DNA of 64,000 nt from Bradyrhizobium sp. ORS 278 (lineage in GTDB: Bacteria > Pseudomonadota > Alphaproteobacteria > Rhizobiales > Xanthobacteraceae). A model generated the notes under the pieces. The model was not told where the DNA came from, did not search any database, and was given only the letters and a program-made list of their open reading frames with translations. The stretch covers positions 6,881,001 to 6,945,000 of the forward strand of contig NC_009445.1 in NCBI RefSeq assembly GCF_000026145.1. The letters are read 5' to 3'. Below, piece by piece: positions 47,394 to 57,833 of the stretch (position 1 is the stretch's first letter; each line of letters opens with the position of its first letter). Both the position numbers and the translations under genes were made by a program.

Positions 47394-49532
47394 ATGGCGG
47401 GTCGGTTCAGCTTCAGCAGAATGCTCGGAGTCCTGCGTCCCAGATGGGGCGTCCGTGGCAGCCTGTTCGCGGCGTTTGCGGTGATCGCCGGCATGGCGAT
47501 CGCGATCAGCGTCGGCGCCGGGCTGATGCTGCGCCACATCGGCGGCACCATGGTCGAGCTGTCCGGCAGCGACATTCCCCGCCTCACCGCGAGCCTGCAG
47601 CTGCTGGCGCAGAGCTCGAGTCTCGCCAGCCTGGGTCCGGCGCTATTGGGCTCGCAGAGCGAGGACGCGCTCAACGATCGCCTCAAGAAGATGCAGGAGA
47701 TCCAGAAGGCCACGCAGCAGCGCCTTGCCGAAATCAGCGCACTCGGCGCCGAAAAGAGCGTGGTCGCGCCGCTCGCCGAGACGATCAAGAACATCAACGA
47801 GGCCAATCAGAGCCTGGTGTCGGCCGCGCGCGAGCGCCTCGCCGTCGCAGCCATGCACAATCAGCAGTACGACGCGCTGCGCAAGGCGCAGGAGGAGTTC
47901 ACCAAGGCGGCGAACGAGCCGATGCTCGACGCCCAGACGCAGCTCAACGCCGTGCTAGGCGCCGCCGAGGTCTCTGCGGACGACGCCACCGCGGCGGCGC
48001 GCTTCGTCGAGCAGCTCGGCAACGTGATCGCATCAGGCAATCTGATCGTCGCGCAGATGGCGGCCGCGCTCTCGGCCAATGACAGCGACACGCTGGAGTC
48101 TGTCGAGCGACAGTTCAAGGATTCGCTGGCCCAGCTAAAGTCGAACCTCGAGCTGCTGCCGAACGGACGCAGCACCAAGGCGATCAACGACGCGGCGATG
48201 AAGCTCGCCGCGCTCGGCGAGGGCAAGAGCCGCGTGTTCAAGACCCGCGAAAAAGAGCTCGACGCGAACGATTACGGCCAGACCGTGCTGGAGGAGACGC
48301 GCAAGCTCAATGTCGGTCTCGACATCAGCGTCCAGCAGCTCGTCGAGGGCGTCCGCAAATCGACCGAAGGCGCCACCGTCACGGCCGGCCGCGAGATCGA
48401 GTTCGGGACGTTCGGCATGGTTGGCGCCGGCGCGGCGACACTGCTCGGTTCGATTCTGTTCGTCTGGCTCTATGTCGGCGGCAACATCCTGCGCCGGATC
48501 AAGCGGCTGCAGCAGGCGATGCAGAACCTCTCGAGCGGCGACCTGGCGACGGAGATCGCGGCCTCGAAGCAGCGGGACGAGATCGGCGCGATGGTCGACA
48601 CCCTGCAGGTGTTCCGCGACAACATGATCCAGGCCCGCACGCTCGCCGCCGAGCAGGAGCGCGAGAACGCCGCCAAGGCGGAGCGCGCCACGCGCATGGA
48701 GGCGCGCATTGCCGAGTTCGAGGCGACGGTGCGCAGCGCGCTGGCCAATCTGCAGAGCTCGGCGACGGCGATGCAGACGACGGCGCAGAGCATGTCCCAG
48801 ACCGCCGATGAGTCCAACTCGCTGGTCAGCGCGGTCGCCGCGGCGGCCGAGGAGACCTCGGTCAACGTGCAGACCGTGTCCGCCGGCACCGAGCAGCTGT
48901 CGTCGTCGATCGCCGAGATCGGCCGCCAGGTCGTGACCTCGGCGCAGATCGCCAAGAAAGCCGTCGAGGAGGCCGGCGCCACTGACTCGACGATGCAGGG
49001 CCTCGCCGACAATGCGAGCCGCGTCAGTGTCGTCGTCGACCTCATTCAGGCGATCGCCTCGCAGACCAACCTGCTGGCGCTCAACGCCACGATCGAGGCG
49101 GCCCGTGCGGGCGAGGCCGGCCGCGGCTTCGCGGTCGTGGCCCAGGAAGTGAAGAGTCTCGCCAGTCAGACCGCCAAGGCCACCGACGAAATCCGCGCCC
49201 AGATCGCCAGCATGCAGCAGGTCGCGTCGTCGGCGGTTGCGGCGATCCGCAACATCGGCGGGACCATTGCCGAGATCGACAACGTCACGACCGCGATCGC
49301 CGCGGCCGTGGAGCAGCAGGGCACCGCCACGCACGAGATGGCCCGCAACATCCAGCAGGCGGCTTCGGGCACCAGCGAGGTCTCGCATAACATCACCGGC
49401 GTCTCCAGCGCCTCGGCCCAGGCCGGCACCTCGGCGAACGAGGTGCTGACCGCCTCGGAGGCGCTGCGCCGGGAGGCCGAGACCTTGCGCGCGGAAGTGG
49501 ACGCCTTCCTGATCAACATCAGGGCGGCGTAG
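47394..49532 (+). CDS. Methyl-accepting chemotaxis protein with a large sensor domain
   Basis: A 712-residue chemoreceptor. The first membrane segment is at about 22-45 ([18 protein letters not shown]). A long helical periplasmic domain of about 300 residues follows, then a second membrane segment near 345 ([18 protein letters not shown]), HAMP ([18 protein letters not shown]), and a signalling domain with [20 protein letters not shown]. It is not close to the tandem pair upstream in its sensor part. It ends FLINIRAA, much like the receptor at the start of the window. Ligand unknown. Confidence 0.95.
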   Translation: MAGRFSFSRMLGVLRPRWGVRGSLFAAFAVIAGMAIAISVGAGLMLRHIGGTMVELSGSDIPRLTASLQLLAQSSSLASLGPALLGSQSEDALNDRLKKMQEIQKATQQRLAEISALGAEKSVVAPLAETIKNINEANQSLVSAARERLAVAAMHNQQYDALRKAQEEFTKAANEPMLDAQTQLNAVLGAAEVSADDATAAARFVEQLGNVIASGNLIVAQMAAALSANDSDTLESVERQFKDSLAQLKSNLELLPNGRSTKAINDAAMKLAALGEGKSRVFKTREKELDANDYGQTVLEETRKLNVGLDISVQQLVEGVRKSTEGATVTAGREIEFGTFGMVGAGAATLLGSILFVWLYVGGNILRRIKRLQQAMQNLSSGDLATEIAASKQRDEIGAMVDTLQVFRDNMIQARTLAAEQERENAAKAERATRMEARIAEFEATVRSALANLQSSATAMQTTAQSMSQTADESNSLVSAVAAAAEETSVNVQTVSAGTEQLSSSIAEIGRQVVTSAQIAKKAVEEAGATDSTMQGLADNASRVSVVVDLIQAIASQTNLLALNATIEAARAGEAGRGFAVVAQEVKSLASQTAKATDEIRAQIASMQQVASSAVAAIRNIGGTIAEIDNVTTAIAAAVEQQGTATHEMARNIQQAASGTSEVSHNITGVSSASAQAGTSANEVLTASEALRREAETLRAEVDAFLINIRAA

Positions 49533-49547
49533 CGACAGCTGCTCCCA

Positions 49548-49676
49548 GCGTCATTCCGGGGCAATGGCCGATGCGCAACGCGCATTGGCGATTGAACCCG
49601 GAATCTCGAACTGGTGAGCGCAAGACAATCTCGAGATTCCGGGTTCAATGCCTGCGGCCTTGCCCCGGAATGACGC
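49548..49676. repeat. Palindromic repeat (GTCATTCCGGGGC family), copy 2
   Basis: The outer arms 49548-49564 and 49660-49676 are exact 17-bp complements. The inner arms 49591-49609 and 49631-49649 are exact 19-bp complements. It starts 16 bases after the chemoreceptor stop and could end its transcript. Same family as 36364-36515. Confidence 0.88.
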
Positions 49677-49809
49677 GAGTGAGGCAAGCAGTGCGAGGCG
49701 CTAGCTCCGCATGCAACCGTCTGCCACGCCCCGGAATGCCGTTCAGCCATGTCGTCCCGCCGCGTTTTTCGGCTGGCGCTCGCCCGCTGCGGCCGTTAAT
49801 CGATGAGAC

Positions 49810-50868
49810 ATGACCAAGACCGACACCGCTTATTCGTCCGCCGAAGCCCTGCGCTACCCCTGGGAGCAGCATCCCGGTGAGGACCAGGTGGTCGAGGTCG
49901 CGCCTGGCGTGCTGTGGCTGCGGCTGAAGCTGCCGTTCCGGCTCAACCATGTGAACATCTACCTGCTGGCCGACGGCGACGGCTGGGTCGCGGTGGACTC
50001 CGGCTTCGGCAACGAGGAGTCGATCGGCGCCTGGACGCGGCTGCTCGATGGCCCGCTCAAGGATGTGAAGATCACGCGGCTGATCGTGACGCATTCGCAT
50101 CCCGACCATGTCGGTCTCGCCGGCTGGATCGTCGAGCGCTTCAACTGCCCGCTGGTGATGTCGCAGGTCGAATATCTGCAATCGGTGTATCATCAGAACC
50201 GCGGCACCGAGGAGCGGCGCAACGCGCAGCGGCTGTTCTTCCGCCGCCACGGCATGGACGAGACCCTGACCGACAAGCTGCTCGGCCGCGGCCAGGAATA
50301 TCTGCAGCGCGTCTCGGTGCTGCCGGCCTCGTACCGCCGCATCGCCCATGGCGACGAGATCCAGATCGGCAGCCGCCGCTTCAAGGTGATCACCGGCGGC
50401 GGCCACGCGCTCGACCAGGTGATGCTGTATTGCGCCGCCGACAAGCTGTTCCTGTCCGCCGACCAGGTGCTGAGCAAGATCTCGCCGAATGTCAGCGTCT
50501 GGGCGGTCGAGCCCGACCAGAACTCGCTCGGCGAATATCTCGCGTCGCTGGCGAGCCTGACCACCACCCTGCCCTACGACGTGCTGGTGCTGCCCGGCCA
50601 TGGCGTGCCGTTCTACGGCTTGAAGACCCGCATCAAGCAGCTGGCCGACCATCACGAGGAGCGCTGCCGGATGATTGCGGAGGCCTGCCGCGACGAGACC
50701 AGGACGTCCGCGCAGCTCGTGCCCGTCGTGTTCCACAAGCACGTGCTCGATCCCCACCAGATGGGCTTCGCCGCCGGCGAGCTGATCGCGCACGTCAACT
50801 ACATGCTGGTCGAGGGCCGCCTCACCGCCCGCGAGATCGACGGCGTGCTGCATTATCGCACCACCTGA
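49810..50868 (+). CDS. Metallo-beta-lactamase-fold hydrolase
   Basis: A 352-residue cytoplasmic metallohydrolase. The binuclear metal motif THSHPDHVG is at about 96-104. Further ligands are in TGGGHALDQ, SADQVL and LPGHGVPF, so both metal sites are complete. A C-terminal region of about 120 residues resembles a winged-helix cap as in glyoxalase II-like or LACTB2-like members. No partner enzyme is adjacent, so the substrate, likely a thioester or phosphoester, is unknown. Confidence 0.92.
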   Translation: MTKTDTAYSSAEALRYPWEQHPGEDQVVEVAPGVLWLRLKLPFRLNHVNIYLLADGDGWVAVDSGFGNEESIGAWTRLLDGPLKDVKITRLIVTHSHPDHVGLAGWIVERFNCPLVMSQVEYLQSVYHQNRGTEERRNAQRLFFRRHGMDETLTDKLLGRGQEYLQRVSVLPASYRRIAHGDEIQIGSRRFKVITGGGHALDQVMLYCAADKLFLSADQVLSKISPNVSVWAVEPDQNSLGEYLASLASLTTTLPYDVLVLPGHGVPFYGLKTRIKQLADHHEERCRMIAEACRDETRTSAQLVPVVFHKHVLDPHQMGFAAGELIAHVNYMLVEGRLTAREIDGVLHYRTT

Positions 50869-51073
50869 GGCTGAGACCGGGCGGCCGCGGCGCTGCCGCA
50901 ATGCGAGCGCGGTCCGGTCCAGATCGGCCGGGCTTGGACAAAACGCCCAACTCTTGCCGTGGGATTCCGGCTCGACAGCCGCTCTGGAAACGCTCTAAGA
51001 AGGCCTTAAGCCCCCGTCGCTTAGAGGGTCCGCTCCAGGCGCTGCGCTGCAGCGCAGCACGTCAGGTTCCGTG

Positions 51074-52303
51074 ATGGACTACAGCCAATATTTCAGTGCC
51101 GCTCTGGGTCGTCTGCATGACGAGCGCCGCTATCGGGTTTTCGCCGATCTCGAACGCATCGCCGGCCGGTTCCCGCACGCCACCTGGCACTCGCCGAACG
51201 GTCCGCGCAACGTCGTGATCTGGTGCTCCAACGACTATCTCGGCATGGGCCAGCACCCGAAGGTGGTCGGCGCAATGGTCGAGACCGCGACCCGCGTCGG
51301 CACCGGCGCCGGCGGCACCCGCAACATCGCCGGCACCCACCATCCCCTGGTGCAACTGGAAGCCGAGCTCGCCGATCTGCACGGCAAGGAAGCGGCGCTG
51401 CTGTTCACCTCCGGCTACGTCTCGAACCAGACCGGCATCGCCACGCTCGCCAAGCTGATCCCGGACTGCCTGATCCTGTCGGATGCGCTCAATCACAATT
51501 CGATGATCGAGGGCGTGCGCCAGTCCGGCTGCGAGCGCCAGATCTGGCGCCACAACGACCTTGCCCATCTCGAGCAGTTGCTGATCGCGGCCGGCCCGAG
51601 CCGGCCGAAGCTGATCGCCTGCGAGAGCCTGTATTCGATGGACGGCGACGTCGCGCCGCTGGCCGCGATCTGCGATCTCGCCGAGCGCTACAATGCGATG
51701 ACCTATGTCGACGAGGTGCATGCGGTCGGCATGTACGGCGCGCGAGGCGGCGGCATCGCCGAGCGCGACGGCGTCATGCACCGCATCGACATTCTCGAAG
51801 GCACGCTGGCGAAAGCGTTCGGCTGTCTCGGCGGCTACATCGCAGCCAAGGGCGAGATCATCGACGCCGTGCGCTCCTACGCGCCGGGTTTCATCTTCAC
51901 GACGGCGCTGCCGCCGCCGATCTGCTCGGCCGCCACCGCCGCGATCAAGCACCTGAAATCGTCGAGCTGGGAGCGCGAGCGCCACCAGGACCGCGCTGCC
52001 CGCGTCAAGGCGATCCTCAACGCCGCTGGCCTGCCTGTCATGGACAACGACACCCACATCGTGCCGCTGTTCGTCGGCGATCCCGAGAAGTGCAAGCAGG
52101 CCTCCGACCTGCTGCTCGAAGAGCACGGCATCTACATCCAGCCGATCAACTACCCGACGGTCGCCAAGGGCACCGAGCGCCTGCGCATCACGCCCTCGCC
52201 CTATCACGACGACGGCCTGATCGACCGCCTGGCGGAGGCCCTGCTGCAGGTCTGGGAACGGCTGGGATTGGCGCTGCACAAGAAGCCGCTGGCGGCGGAG
52301 TAG
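51074..52303 (+). CDS. hemA: 5-aminolevulinate synthase
   Basis: A 409-residue PLP enzyme that condenses glycine and succinyl-CoA to 5-aminolevulinate, the first step of heme synthesis by the C4 route. The order of motifs is diagnostic: [20 protein letters not shown] at the start, [42 protein letters not shown], and the PLP lysine in [14 protein letters not shown]. The start is the ATG at 51074; an in-frame GTG directly precedes it. No FixK/FNR box (TTGAT-N4-ATCAA) is visible in the 205 bases upstream. Repeats follow the gene. Confidence 0.97.
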   Translation: MDYSQYFSAALGRLHDERRYRVFADLERIAGRFPHATWHSPNGPRNVVIWCSNDYLGMGQHPKVVGAMVETATRVGTGAGGTRNIAGTHHPLVQLEAELADLHGKEAALLFTSGYVSNQTGIATLAKLIPDCLILSDALNHNSMIEGVRQSGCERQIWRHNDLAHLEQLLIAAGPSRPKLIACESLYSMDGDVAPLAAICDLAERYNAMTYVDEVHAVGMYGARGGGIAERDGVMHRIDILEGTLAKAFGCLGGYIAAKGEIIDAVRSYAPGFIFTTALPPPICSAATAAIKHLKSSSWERERHQDRAARVKAILNAAGLPVMDNDTHIVPLFVGDPEKCKQASDLLLEEHGIYIQPINYPTVAKGTERLRITPSPYHDDGLIDRLAEALLQVWERLGLALHKKPLAAE

Positions 52304-52307
52304 CCTT

Positions 52308-52392
52308 CGTAGCCCGGGTAAGCGCAGCGACACCCGGGTTCACCGAGACGGCACGTGATACCCCGGATATCGCTGCGCTCATCCGGGCTACG
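52308..52392. repeat. Palindromic repeat (CGTAGCCCGGG family)
   Basis: CGTAGCCCGGG at the left and its complement around CATCCGGGCTACG at the right enclose paired AGCGCAGCGA and TCGCTGCGCT segments. The core unit also resembles the hairpin beside tRNA-Phe. It lies five bases after the hemA stop codon. Confidence 0.8.
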
Positions 52393-52441
52393 GCCCCTCC
52401 GCTGACTTAGCAAAGCTATCGTCGCGCACACCGCTGCGCTC

Positions 52442-52610
52442 CCCTCCCCCTTGCGGGGAGGGGTCGGGGGTGGGGGTCCACGAGTCCCTCTGTTCGTGAG
52501 GGCCGTGCTCACAAGCGTGCAACTGAAATCTCCGCATAGGACGACGCGCGCCTCACTACATTCAGCGCCCGGAGACCCCCACCCCCGACCCCTCCCCGCA
52601 GGGGGGAGGG
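52442..52610. repeat. Palindromic repeat with 37-bp arms around a ~95-base core
   Basis: Arms 52442-52478 and 52574-52610 are complementary at 36 of 37 positions. The intervening 95 bases are unrelated to the arms and could be an insertion into a shorter palindrome. The arm unit CCCTCCCCCTTGCGGGGAGG is also found in related form at 23701-23864. The remaining bases to 52800 contain only the promoter region of the next gene. Confidence 0.85.
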
Positions 52611-52800
52611 AGCAGACAGCCCCCGCCGCAACGTCATCGGCTCTCACGGGCAAGACAAGCCGCAACAGCAATGCGCCGCAGCCCTTAACGACGCCTCACC
52701 ATTCTCCGCGTCCCCTTCCACATCCCTATCGCCCCATCTTCCCCGAAGCGCTAAGCTCGCGCCTCAATTCCAGGGCCCAAACGAGGAGTTCGCGCGACGC

Positions 52801-55800
52801 ATGCTGCACGACTGGGGCGTGATCCTGGCCGCGTTCGGCTATATCGGGTTCCTGTTCCTGGTCGCGAGCCGCGGCAACCGGGCCGGCGAACGGCGCGCGC
52901 CGGAAAGCCGCAGCTGGCTGGCCGGGCTGATCTACCCGCTGTCGCTCGCCATCTACTGCACCTCCTGGACGTTCTTCGGCTCGGTCGGCTTCGCCTCGCG
53001 CACCAGCGTCGATTTCCTCGCGATCTATCTCGGTCCGATCCTGATGGTCGGGGCCTGCACGCCGCTGCTGCGCCGGGTCATCCATCTCGCCAAGACACAG
53101 AACATCACCTCCGTCGCCGACCTGATCGGCGCGCGCTACGGCAAGAGCCAGGCGGTGGCGGCCACCGTGGCGCTGATCGCGATCATCGGCTCGGTGCCCT
53201 ATATCGCGCTGCAGCTGAAGGCCGTCGCCTCCTCGCTGCAGACCATCCTGATCGACGATCGCGCCTTCGCCCATATTCCGATCGTCGGCGACATGGCGCT
53301 GATGGTGACGCTCGCGATGGCCATGTTCGCGGTGCTGTTCGGCACACGGCAGACCGACGCCACCGAGCACCAGCACGGCCTGATGCTGGCGGTCGCAACC
53401 GAATCCATCATCAAGCTGGTCGCCTTCATCGCCGCCGGCGCCTTCGTCACCTTCTGGATGTTCTCGCCGGTCGAGCTGATCGAGCGCGCGATGAAATCGC
53501 CGGAGGCCGAGCGCGCCCTGGAATACGTGCCCGGCATCGGCAACTTCCTGACGATGACGCTGTTGTCGTTCTGCGCCGCGATGCTCCTGCCGCGCCAGTT
53601 TCACGTCAGCGTGGTCGAGAATGCCGACGATGCCGAGGTGTCGCGCGCGCGCTGGCTGTTCCCGCTCTATCTCGTCGCCATCAATCTGTTCGTGATCCCG
53701 ATCGCGCTCGCAGGCCTCGTCACCTTTCCGTTCGGCGCCGTCGACAGCGACATGTATGTGCTGGCGCTGCCGATCGAGGCGAACTCGCAATGGCTGTCGG
53801 TGCTGGTGTTCGTCGGCGGCCTGTCGGCAGCGACCGCGATGGTGATCGTCGAATGCGTGGCGCTGTCGATCATGGTGTGCAACGACATCGTCGTGCCGCT
53901 GGTGCTGCAGCGCCAGCAGGCGCATCGCGAGACCGGCCGCGACTTCGCCGGCTTCCTGCTCGGCACCCGCCGCATCGCGATCTTCGCCATCATGGTGATG
54001 GCCTACTTCTACTATCGCGCGCTCGGCACCGCCCAGCTCGCCGCGATCGGCCTGCTGTCGTTCGCCGCGATCGCGCAGCTGGCGCCGAGCTTCTTCGGCG
54101 GCCTGCTGTGGCGGCGCGCCACCGCGCGCGGCGCGATGGGCGGCATGCTGGTCGGCTTCGGCGTCTGGCTCTACACGCTGTTCATTCCGAGCTTTCTCGA
54201 CACCTCGACCGCGGGCATCCTGTTCCTGCAGCACGGCCCGTTCGGCTTCGAGCCGCTGCGGCCGCAGGCGCTGCTCGGCACCGACCTGCCGCCGCTGCTG
54301 CACGGCGTGCTGTGGAGCCTGTCGCTCAATTTGCTGACCTACATCGTGCTGTCGCTGGCGCGGCAGCCGTCGTCGATTGAGCTGCTGCAGGCCGATCTGT
54401 TCGTGCCGGCGGAGCTGACGCCGAGCGCGCCGAGCTTCCGGCGCTGGCGCTCCACCGTGACGGTGCAGGACATCCAGAGCACCGTCGGGCAATATCTCGG
54501 TCCCGACCGCGCCCGCGCCTCGTTCGAGACGTTCGCCGCCCAGCGCAACATGTCGCTGGATCCGGCGGCGCCCGCCGATTTCGAGCTGCTGCGTCACGCC
54601 GAGCACCTGATCGCCTCCTCGATCGGCGCGGCCTCGTCCCGCCTCGTGATGTCGCTGCTGCTGCGCAAGCGCACGGTGTCCGCCAAGGCCGCGCTAAAGC
54701 TGCTCGACGATTCCCACGCCGCGTTGCATTTCAACCGCGAGATCCTGCAGACCGCGCTGAATCACGTCCGCCAGGGCATCGCGGTGTTCGACGCCGACCT
54801 GCAGCTAATCTGCTCCAACGGCCAGTTCGTCGACCTGCTCGGCCTGCCGCCGCATCTGGTGCAGATCGGCAGCCCCTTGCGAGAGATCCTCGAATTCATG
54901 GGCACGATCGGCGCGCCAACCTATGAAGATAGCGAGGCGCTCTTGGCGCGCCGGCTCGCCGCCTACACCACCGAGGGCGAGCCGTATCTCGAACGCCTCG
55001 CCGACCGCCACATGGTGATCGAGGTTCGCTCCAATCGCATGCCGGATGGCGGCCTCGTCATCACCTTCACCGACGTGACGCCATCCTTCGAGGCGGCGGA
55101 AGCGTTGGAGCGCGCCAACGCGACGCTGGAAAAGCGCGTGCGCGACCGCACCGAGGAGCTGACGCGGCTGAACTCGGAGCTCGCCCTGGCCAAGAGCGCG
55201 GCCGAGGACGCCAACATCTCGAAGACGCGCTTCCTCGCCGCCGCAAGCCACGACATCCTGCAGCCGCTGAACGCGGCGCGGCTCTACGTGACGAGCCTGG
55301 TCGAGCGCCAGACCGCAGGCGAGGAGTCGCGCCTGGTCGAGAACATCGACGACTCGCTCGAAGCCATCGAGGAGATCCTCGGCGCGCTGCTCGACATCTC
55401 GCGGCTCGACGCCGGGGCGATGACGCCGCAGGTGTCGAGCTTCAAGATGGCCGATCTGATGCGCTCGTTGGAGATCGAGTTCGCGCCGGCGGCGCGCGCC
55501 AAGGGGCTCGAGCTGGTCTTCGTGCCGTGCTCGCTGCCGGTCGAATCCGACCGCCTGCTGCTGCGCCGGCTGCTGCAGAACTTCATCTCCAACGCCATCA
55601 AATACACGCCACAGGGGCGCGTGCTGGTCGGCTGCCGTCGCCACGGCCAGTCGCTGCAGATCGGTGTCTACGACACCGGCGTCGGCATTCCCCCGGTCAA
55701 GCGCGGCGAGATCTTCAAGGAGTTCCACCGCCTCGAACAGGGCGCGCGCATCGCCCGCGGCCTCGGCCTCGGGCTGTCGATCGTCGAGCGCATCGCGCGC

Positions 55801-56322
55801 GTGCTCAATCACGGCATCGCGCTGGACTCCCGCCCCGGCCGCGGGTCGGTGTTCTCCGTGACGGTGCCGGTCGCGAAGGCGATCAACCACACCGCCGCCG
55901 TCACCAGCGCGACGCCGTTGGCGACGACACCGATCTCCGGCGCCCTCATCGTGTGCATCGAGAACGATCCCGCAATCCTCGACGGCATGCGCACCTTGCT
56001 CACGGCGTGGGGCGCGGAGGTGATCGCCGTCTCAGATCCTGAATCCGCAGAAGAGGCGATTGCCGCCCGCAACGGCGCCGTCACTGGCCTGCTGGTCGAC
56101 TACCACCTCGACCGCGGCAACGGCATCGCCGCGATCCGAGACATCCGCCGCCGCTTCAACGAGGCGCTGCCCGCGATCCTGATCACCGCCGATCGCAGCC
56201 CCCATGTCCGCGCCGCCGCCCGCGACGACAACATCGCCGTGCTCAACAAGCCGCTGAAGCCGGCGTCCTTGCGCGCGCTGCTCGGCCAGTGGCGCATCCA
56301 GCAGATGGTAGCGGCGGAGTAG
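52801..56322 (+). CDS. Hybrid histidine kinase with N-terminal sodium/solute symporter-like domain
   Basis: A 1173-residue membrane sensor. The first ~550 residues form a sodium:solute symporter-like domain of about 12-13 membrane helices, with TSWTFFGSVGFA and VADLIGARYGKSQAVAA as in CbrA-type kinases. A PAS-like region near 650-760 and a coiled coil follow. The HisKA segment has the acceptor His in AAASHDILQPLNAARLY. Next are an ATPase domain with YDTGVGIP and LGLGLSIVERIA, and a C-terminal receiver with the acceptor Asp in LLVDYHLDRGNG. It may sense transport flux or an extracellular nutrient. No cognate regulator gene is adjacent; the AraC gene next to it is convergent. Confidence 0.93.
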   Translation: MLHDWGVILAAFGYIGFLFLVASRGNRAGERRAPESRSWLAGLIYPLSLAIYCTSWTFFGSVGFASRTSVDFLAIYLGPILMVGACTPLLRRVIHLAKTQNITSVADLIGARYGKSQAVAATVALIAIIGSVPYIALQLKAVASSLQTILIDDRAFAHIPIVGDMALMVTLAMAMFAVLFGTRQTDATEHQHGLMLAVATESIIKLVAFIAAGAFVTFWMFSPVELIERAMKSPEAERALEYVPGIGNFLTMTLLSFCAAMLLPRQFHVSVVENADDAEVSRARWLFPLYLVAINLFVIPIALAGLVTFPFGAVDSDMYVLALPIEANSQWLSVLVFVGGLSAATAMVIVECVALSIMVCNDIVVPLVLQRQQAHRETGRDFAGFLLGTRRIAIFAIMVMAYFYYRALGTAQLAAIGLLSFAAIAQLAPSFFGGLLWRRATARGAMGGMLVGFGVWLYTLFIPSFLDTSTAGILFLQHGPFGFEPLRPQALLGTDLPPLLHGVLWSLSLNLLTYIVLSLARQPSSIELLQADLFVPAELTPSAPSFRRWRSTVTVQDIQSTVGQYLGPDRARASFETFAAQRNMSLDPAAPADFELLRHAEHLIASSIGAASSRLVMSLLLRKRTVSAKAALKLLDDSHAALHFNREILQTALNHVRQGIAVFDADLQLICSNGQFVDLLGLPPHLVQIGSPLREILEFMGTIGAPTYEDSEALLARRLAAYTTEGEPYLERLADRHMVIEVRSNRMPDGGLVITFTDVTPSFEAAEALERANATLEKRVRDRTEELTRLNSELALAKSAAEDANISKTRFLAAASHDILQPLNAARLYVTSLVERQTAGEESRLVENIDDSLEAIEEILGALLDISRLDAGAMTPQVSSFKMADLMRSLEIEFAPAARAKGLELVFVPCSLPVESDRLLLRRLLQNFISNAIKYTPQGRVLVGCRRHGQSLQIGVYDTGVGIPPVKRGEIFKEFHRLEQGARIARGLGLGLSIVERIARVLNHGIALDSRPGRGSVFSVTVPVAKAINHTAAVTSATPLATTPISGALIVCIENDPAILDGMRTLLTAWGAEVIAVSDPESAEEAIAARNGAVTGLLVDYHLDRGNGIAAIRDIRRRFNEALPAILITADRSPHVRAAARDDNIAVLNKPLKPASLRALLGQWRIQQMVAAE

Positions 56323-56324
56323 GA

Positions 56325-57134
56325 TCAGGCCTTGCCGACGAGCGCGCGCGGCGGACGGCCCGAGACTTTGCTGAACACCCGCGAGAACGCCGCGGCGCTG
56401 TCGTAGCCGACCTGCGACGCGACGCTCTTGACCGGCCTGCCCCTGGCCAGCAGCTGGCGCGCCAGCGCCATGCGCCACAGCGTGAGATACTCGATCGGCG
56501 TACGGCCGACGCGCGTCCGGAACGCGTCGGCGAAGCGGGTGCGCGACATGCCGGCGATGTCGGCGAGATCGTCGAGGCTCCACGGCCTGGCCGGCGCGTC
56601 GTGGATCGCGGTCAGCGCCTTGGCGAGTCGCGGATCGGCGAGCCCGGCGAGCACGCCGCTCGCGACGCCGCCATGGGCCACGACGTGGCGGACGATCAGG
56701 ATCAGCAGATAGTCGAACAGCCGGTCGAGCGCCGCCTGCCGGCCGCCGTCATCGGCAAAACCCTCGGCCATCAAGAGATCGCACACCGGCGCGAGCGTCG
56801 GATGTCCGGCGATCGGCATCACGATCAGCTCCGGCAGTCCCTCGCCGATCGGATTGCCCTCGGCACCGCCGAGCTCGACGGTGGCGCAGACGAGATCGGC
56901 GCCTCGCGCGGGATCGACCACGAAGCGATGCGTCCGTCCGCGCGGGAAGAACAGCAGCATCGGCTCGTGCAAGGCGAGATCGTCGGCGCCCGGCTGGGTC
57001 AGGGTCAGCACGCCGCCCTTGAACAGGTGCAGATGCCCGATGTCCGTGAAATCGACGCTGTTGCAGAGATTCCCGGCGAAGAAGGTCCGGGCGCGCGGCG
57101 TGACGTGGGCGAACAAGGCGGCAAACGGATCCAT
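56325..57134 (-). CDS. AraC-family transcriptional regulator with cupin-type N-terminal domain
   Basis: A 269-residue regulator. The N-terminal half is a cupin-like effector domain (HLHLFKGGVLTLTQPGADD and LLFFPRGRTHRFVVDP). The C-terminus has two helix-turn-helix motifs (WSLDDLADIAGMSRTRFADAFR and VKSVASQVGYDSAAAFSRVF) ending GRPPRALVG. It is divergent from the AhpD-like gene with 88 bases between starts, so that gene is its likely target. Its stop is only two bases from the kinase stop. Confidence 0.93.
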   Translation of the reverse strand: MDPFAALFAHVTPRARTFFAGNLCNSVDFTDIGHLHLFKGGVLTLTQPGADDLALHEPMLLFFPRGRTHRFVVDPARGADLVCATVELGGAEGNPIGEGLPELIVMPIAGHPTLAPVCDLLMAEGFADDGGRQAALDRLFDYLLILIVRHVVAHGGVASGVLAGLADPRLAKALTAIHDAPARPWSLDDLADIAGMSRTRFADAFRTRVGRTPIEYLTLWRMALARQLLARGRPVKSVASQVGYDSAAAFSRVFSKVSGRPPRALVGKA

Positions 57135-57222
57135 GGGACGATCTGCAATGTTTCTGGCACCTGCTGTGACTCATAGTCCTGCATAGAGGGGGCGTGCAAC
57201 TCCTCAACGAAGGATCCCCTCC

Positions 57223-57771
57223 ATGCCCCGCATTGCTCTCGTCGACACCGCCCGCGCCGCGCCTGGCGTTCTCGCCACCCTTTCCGCCGTGAAGGCCAAG
57301 ATCGGCATGACGCCGAACCTGTTCTCGACCTTCGCCCAGTCCGCGGCCGTGCTGAACGGCTATGTCGCCTTCTCGGACGCGCTGGCCAACGGCGCGCTCA
57401 GCGCCCGGCAGCGCGAGATCGTCGCGCTGGCCGTCGCCCAGGCCAATGGCTGCGAATATTGCCTCGCGGCGCATTCGCTGATGGGCAAGGGCGCCGGCCT
57501 GAGCCCGGATGGCCTGCGCAAGGCCCGGCAGGGTACTGCTGACGACGCCGTCGACGCGGCGGTCGCCCGCTTCGCGCGCCGCGTGCTCGACAGCAAGGGT
57601 CAGGTCGCGGATTCCGATCTTGCGGCGGCGCGTGCGGCCGGTCTCGACGACGGCCGACTGCTCGAGATCATCGCCAATGTCGCGATCAACGTGCTCACCA
57701 ACTACACCAACAACGCGGCGCAGACCGTCGTCGACTTCCCCAAGGTCGAGCTGACGCTGCAGCCGGCCTGA
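57223..57771 (+). CDS. AhpD-like carboxymuconolactone-decarboxylase family protein
   Basis: A 182-residue cytoplasmic protein. The core reads ALAVAQANGCEYCLAAHSLMGK, with the CxxC plus His of the AhpD alkylhydroperoxidase type, so a thiol-dependent peroxidase role is likely. The N-terminus KAKIGMTPNLFSTFAQS is typical of the YciW-like subgroup. It is divergently paired with an AraC regulator. An inverted-repeat terminator separates it from the convergent LysR gene. Confidence 0.9.
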   Translation: MPRIALVDTARAAPGVLATLSAVKAKIGMTPNLFSTFAQSAAVLNGYVAFSDALANGALSARQREIVALAVAQANGCEYCLAAHSLMGKGAGLSPDGLRKARQGTADDAVDAAVARFARRVLDSKGQVADSDLAAARAAGLDDGRLLEIIANVAINVLTNYTNNAAQTVVDFPKVELTLQPA

Positions 57772-57787
57772 TCAATCAGACACGCGG

Positions 57788-57821
57788 CCGCCCGCCGGAG
57801 TTCTCTCCTCCTGGCGGGCGG
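57788..57821. terminator. Hairpin between convergent AhpD-like and LysR genes
   Basis: CCGCCCGCC and GGCGGGCGG pair perfectly around a 16-base loop, 17 bases after the AhpD-like stop. No T-tract follows. Confidence 0.55.
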
Positions 57822-57833
57822 CAAGTCCTCGGT

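Noticed and set aside
50869..51073. FixK/FNR-type site upstream of hemA
   Set aside because: No TTGAT-N4-ATCAA-like sequence was found by eye in this stretch.
52726..54606. 626-codon minus-strand frame opposite the symporter kinase
   Set aside because: Composition is typical of an antisense shadow and it has no start context or family motif.
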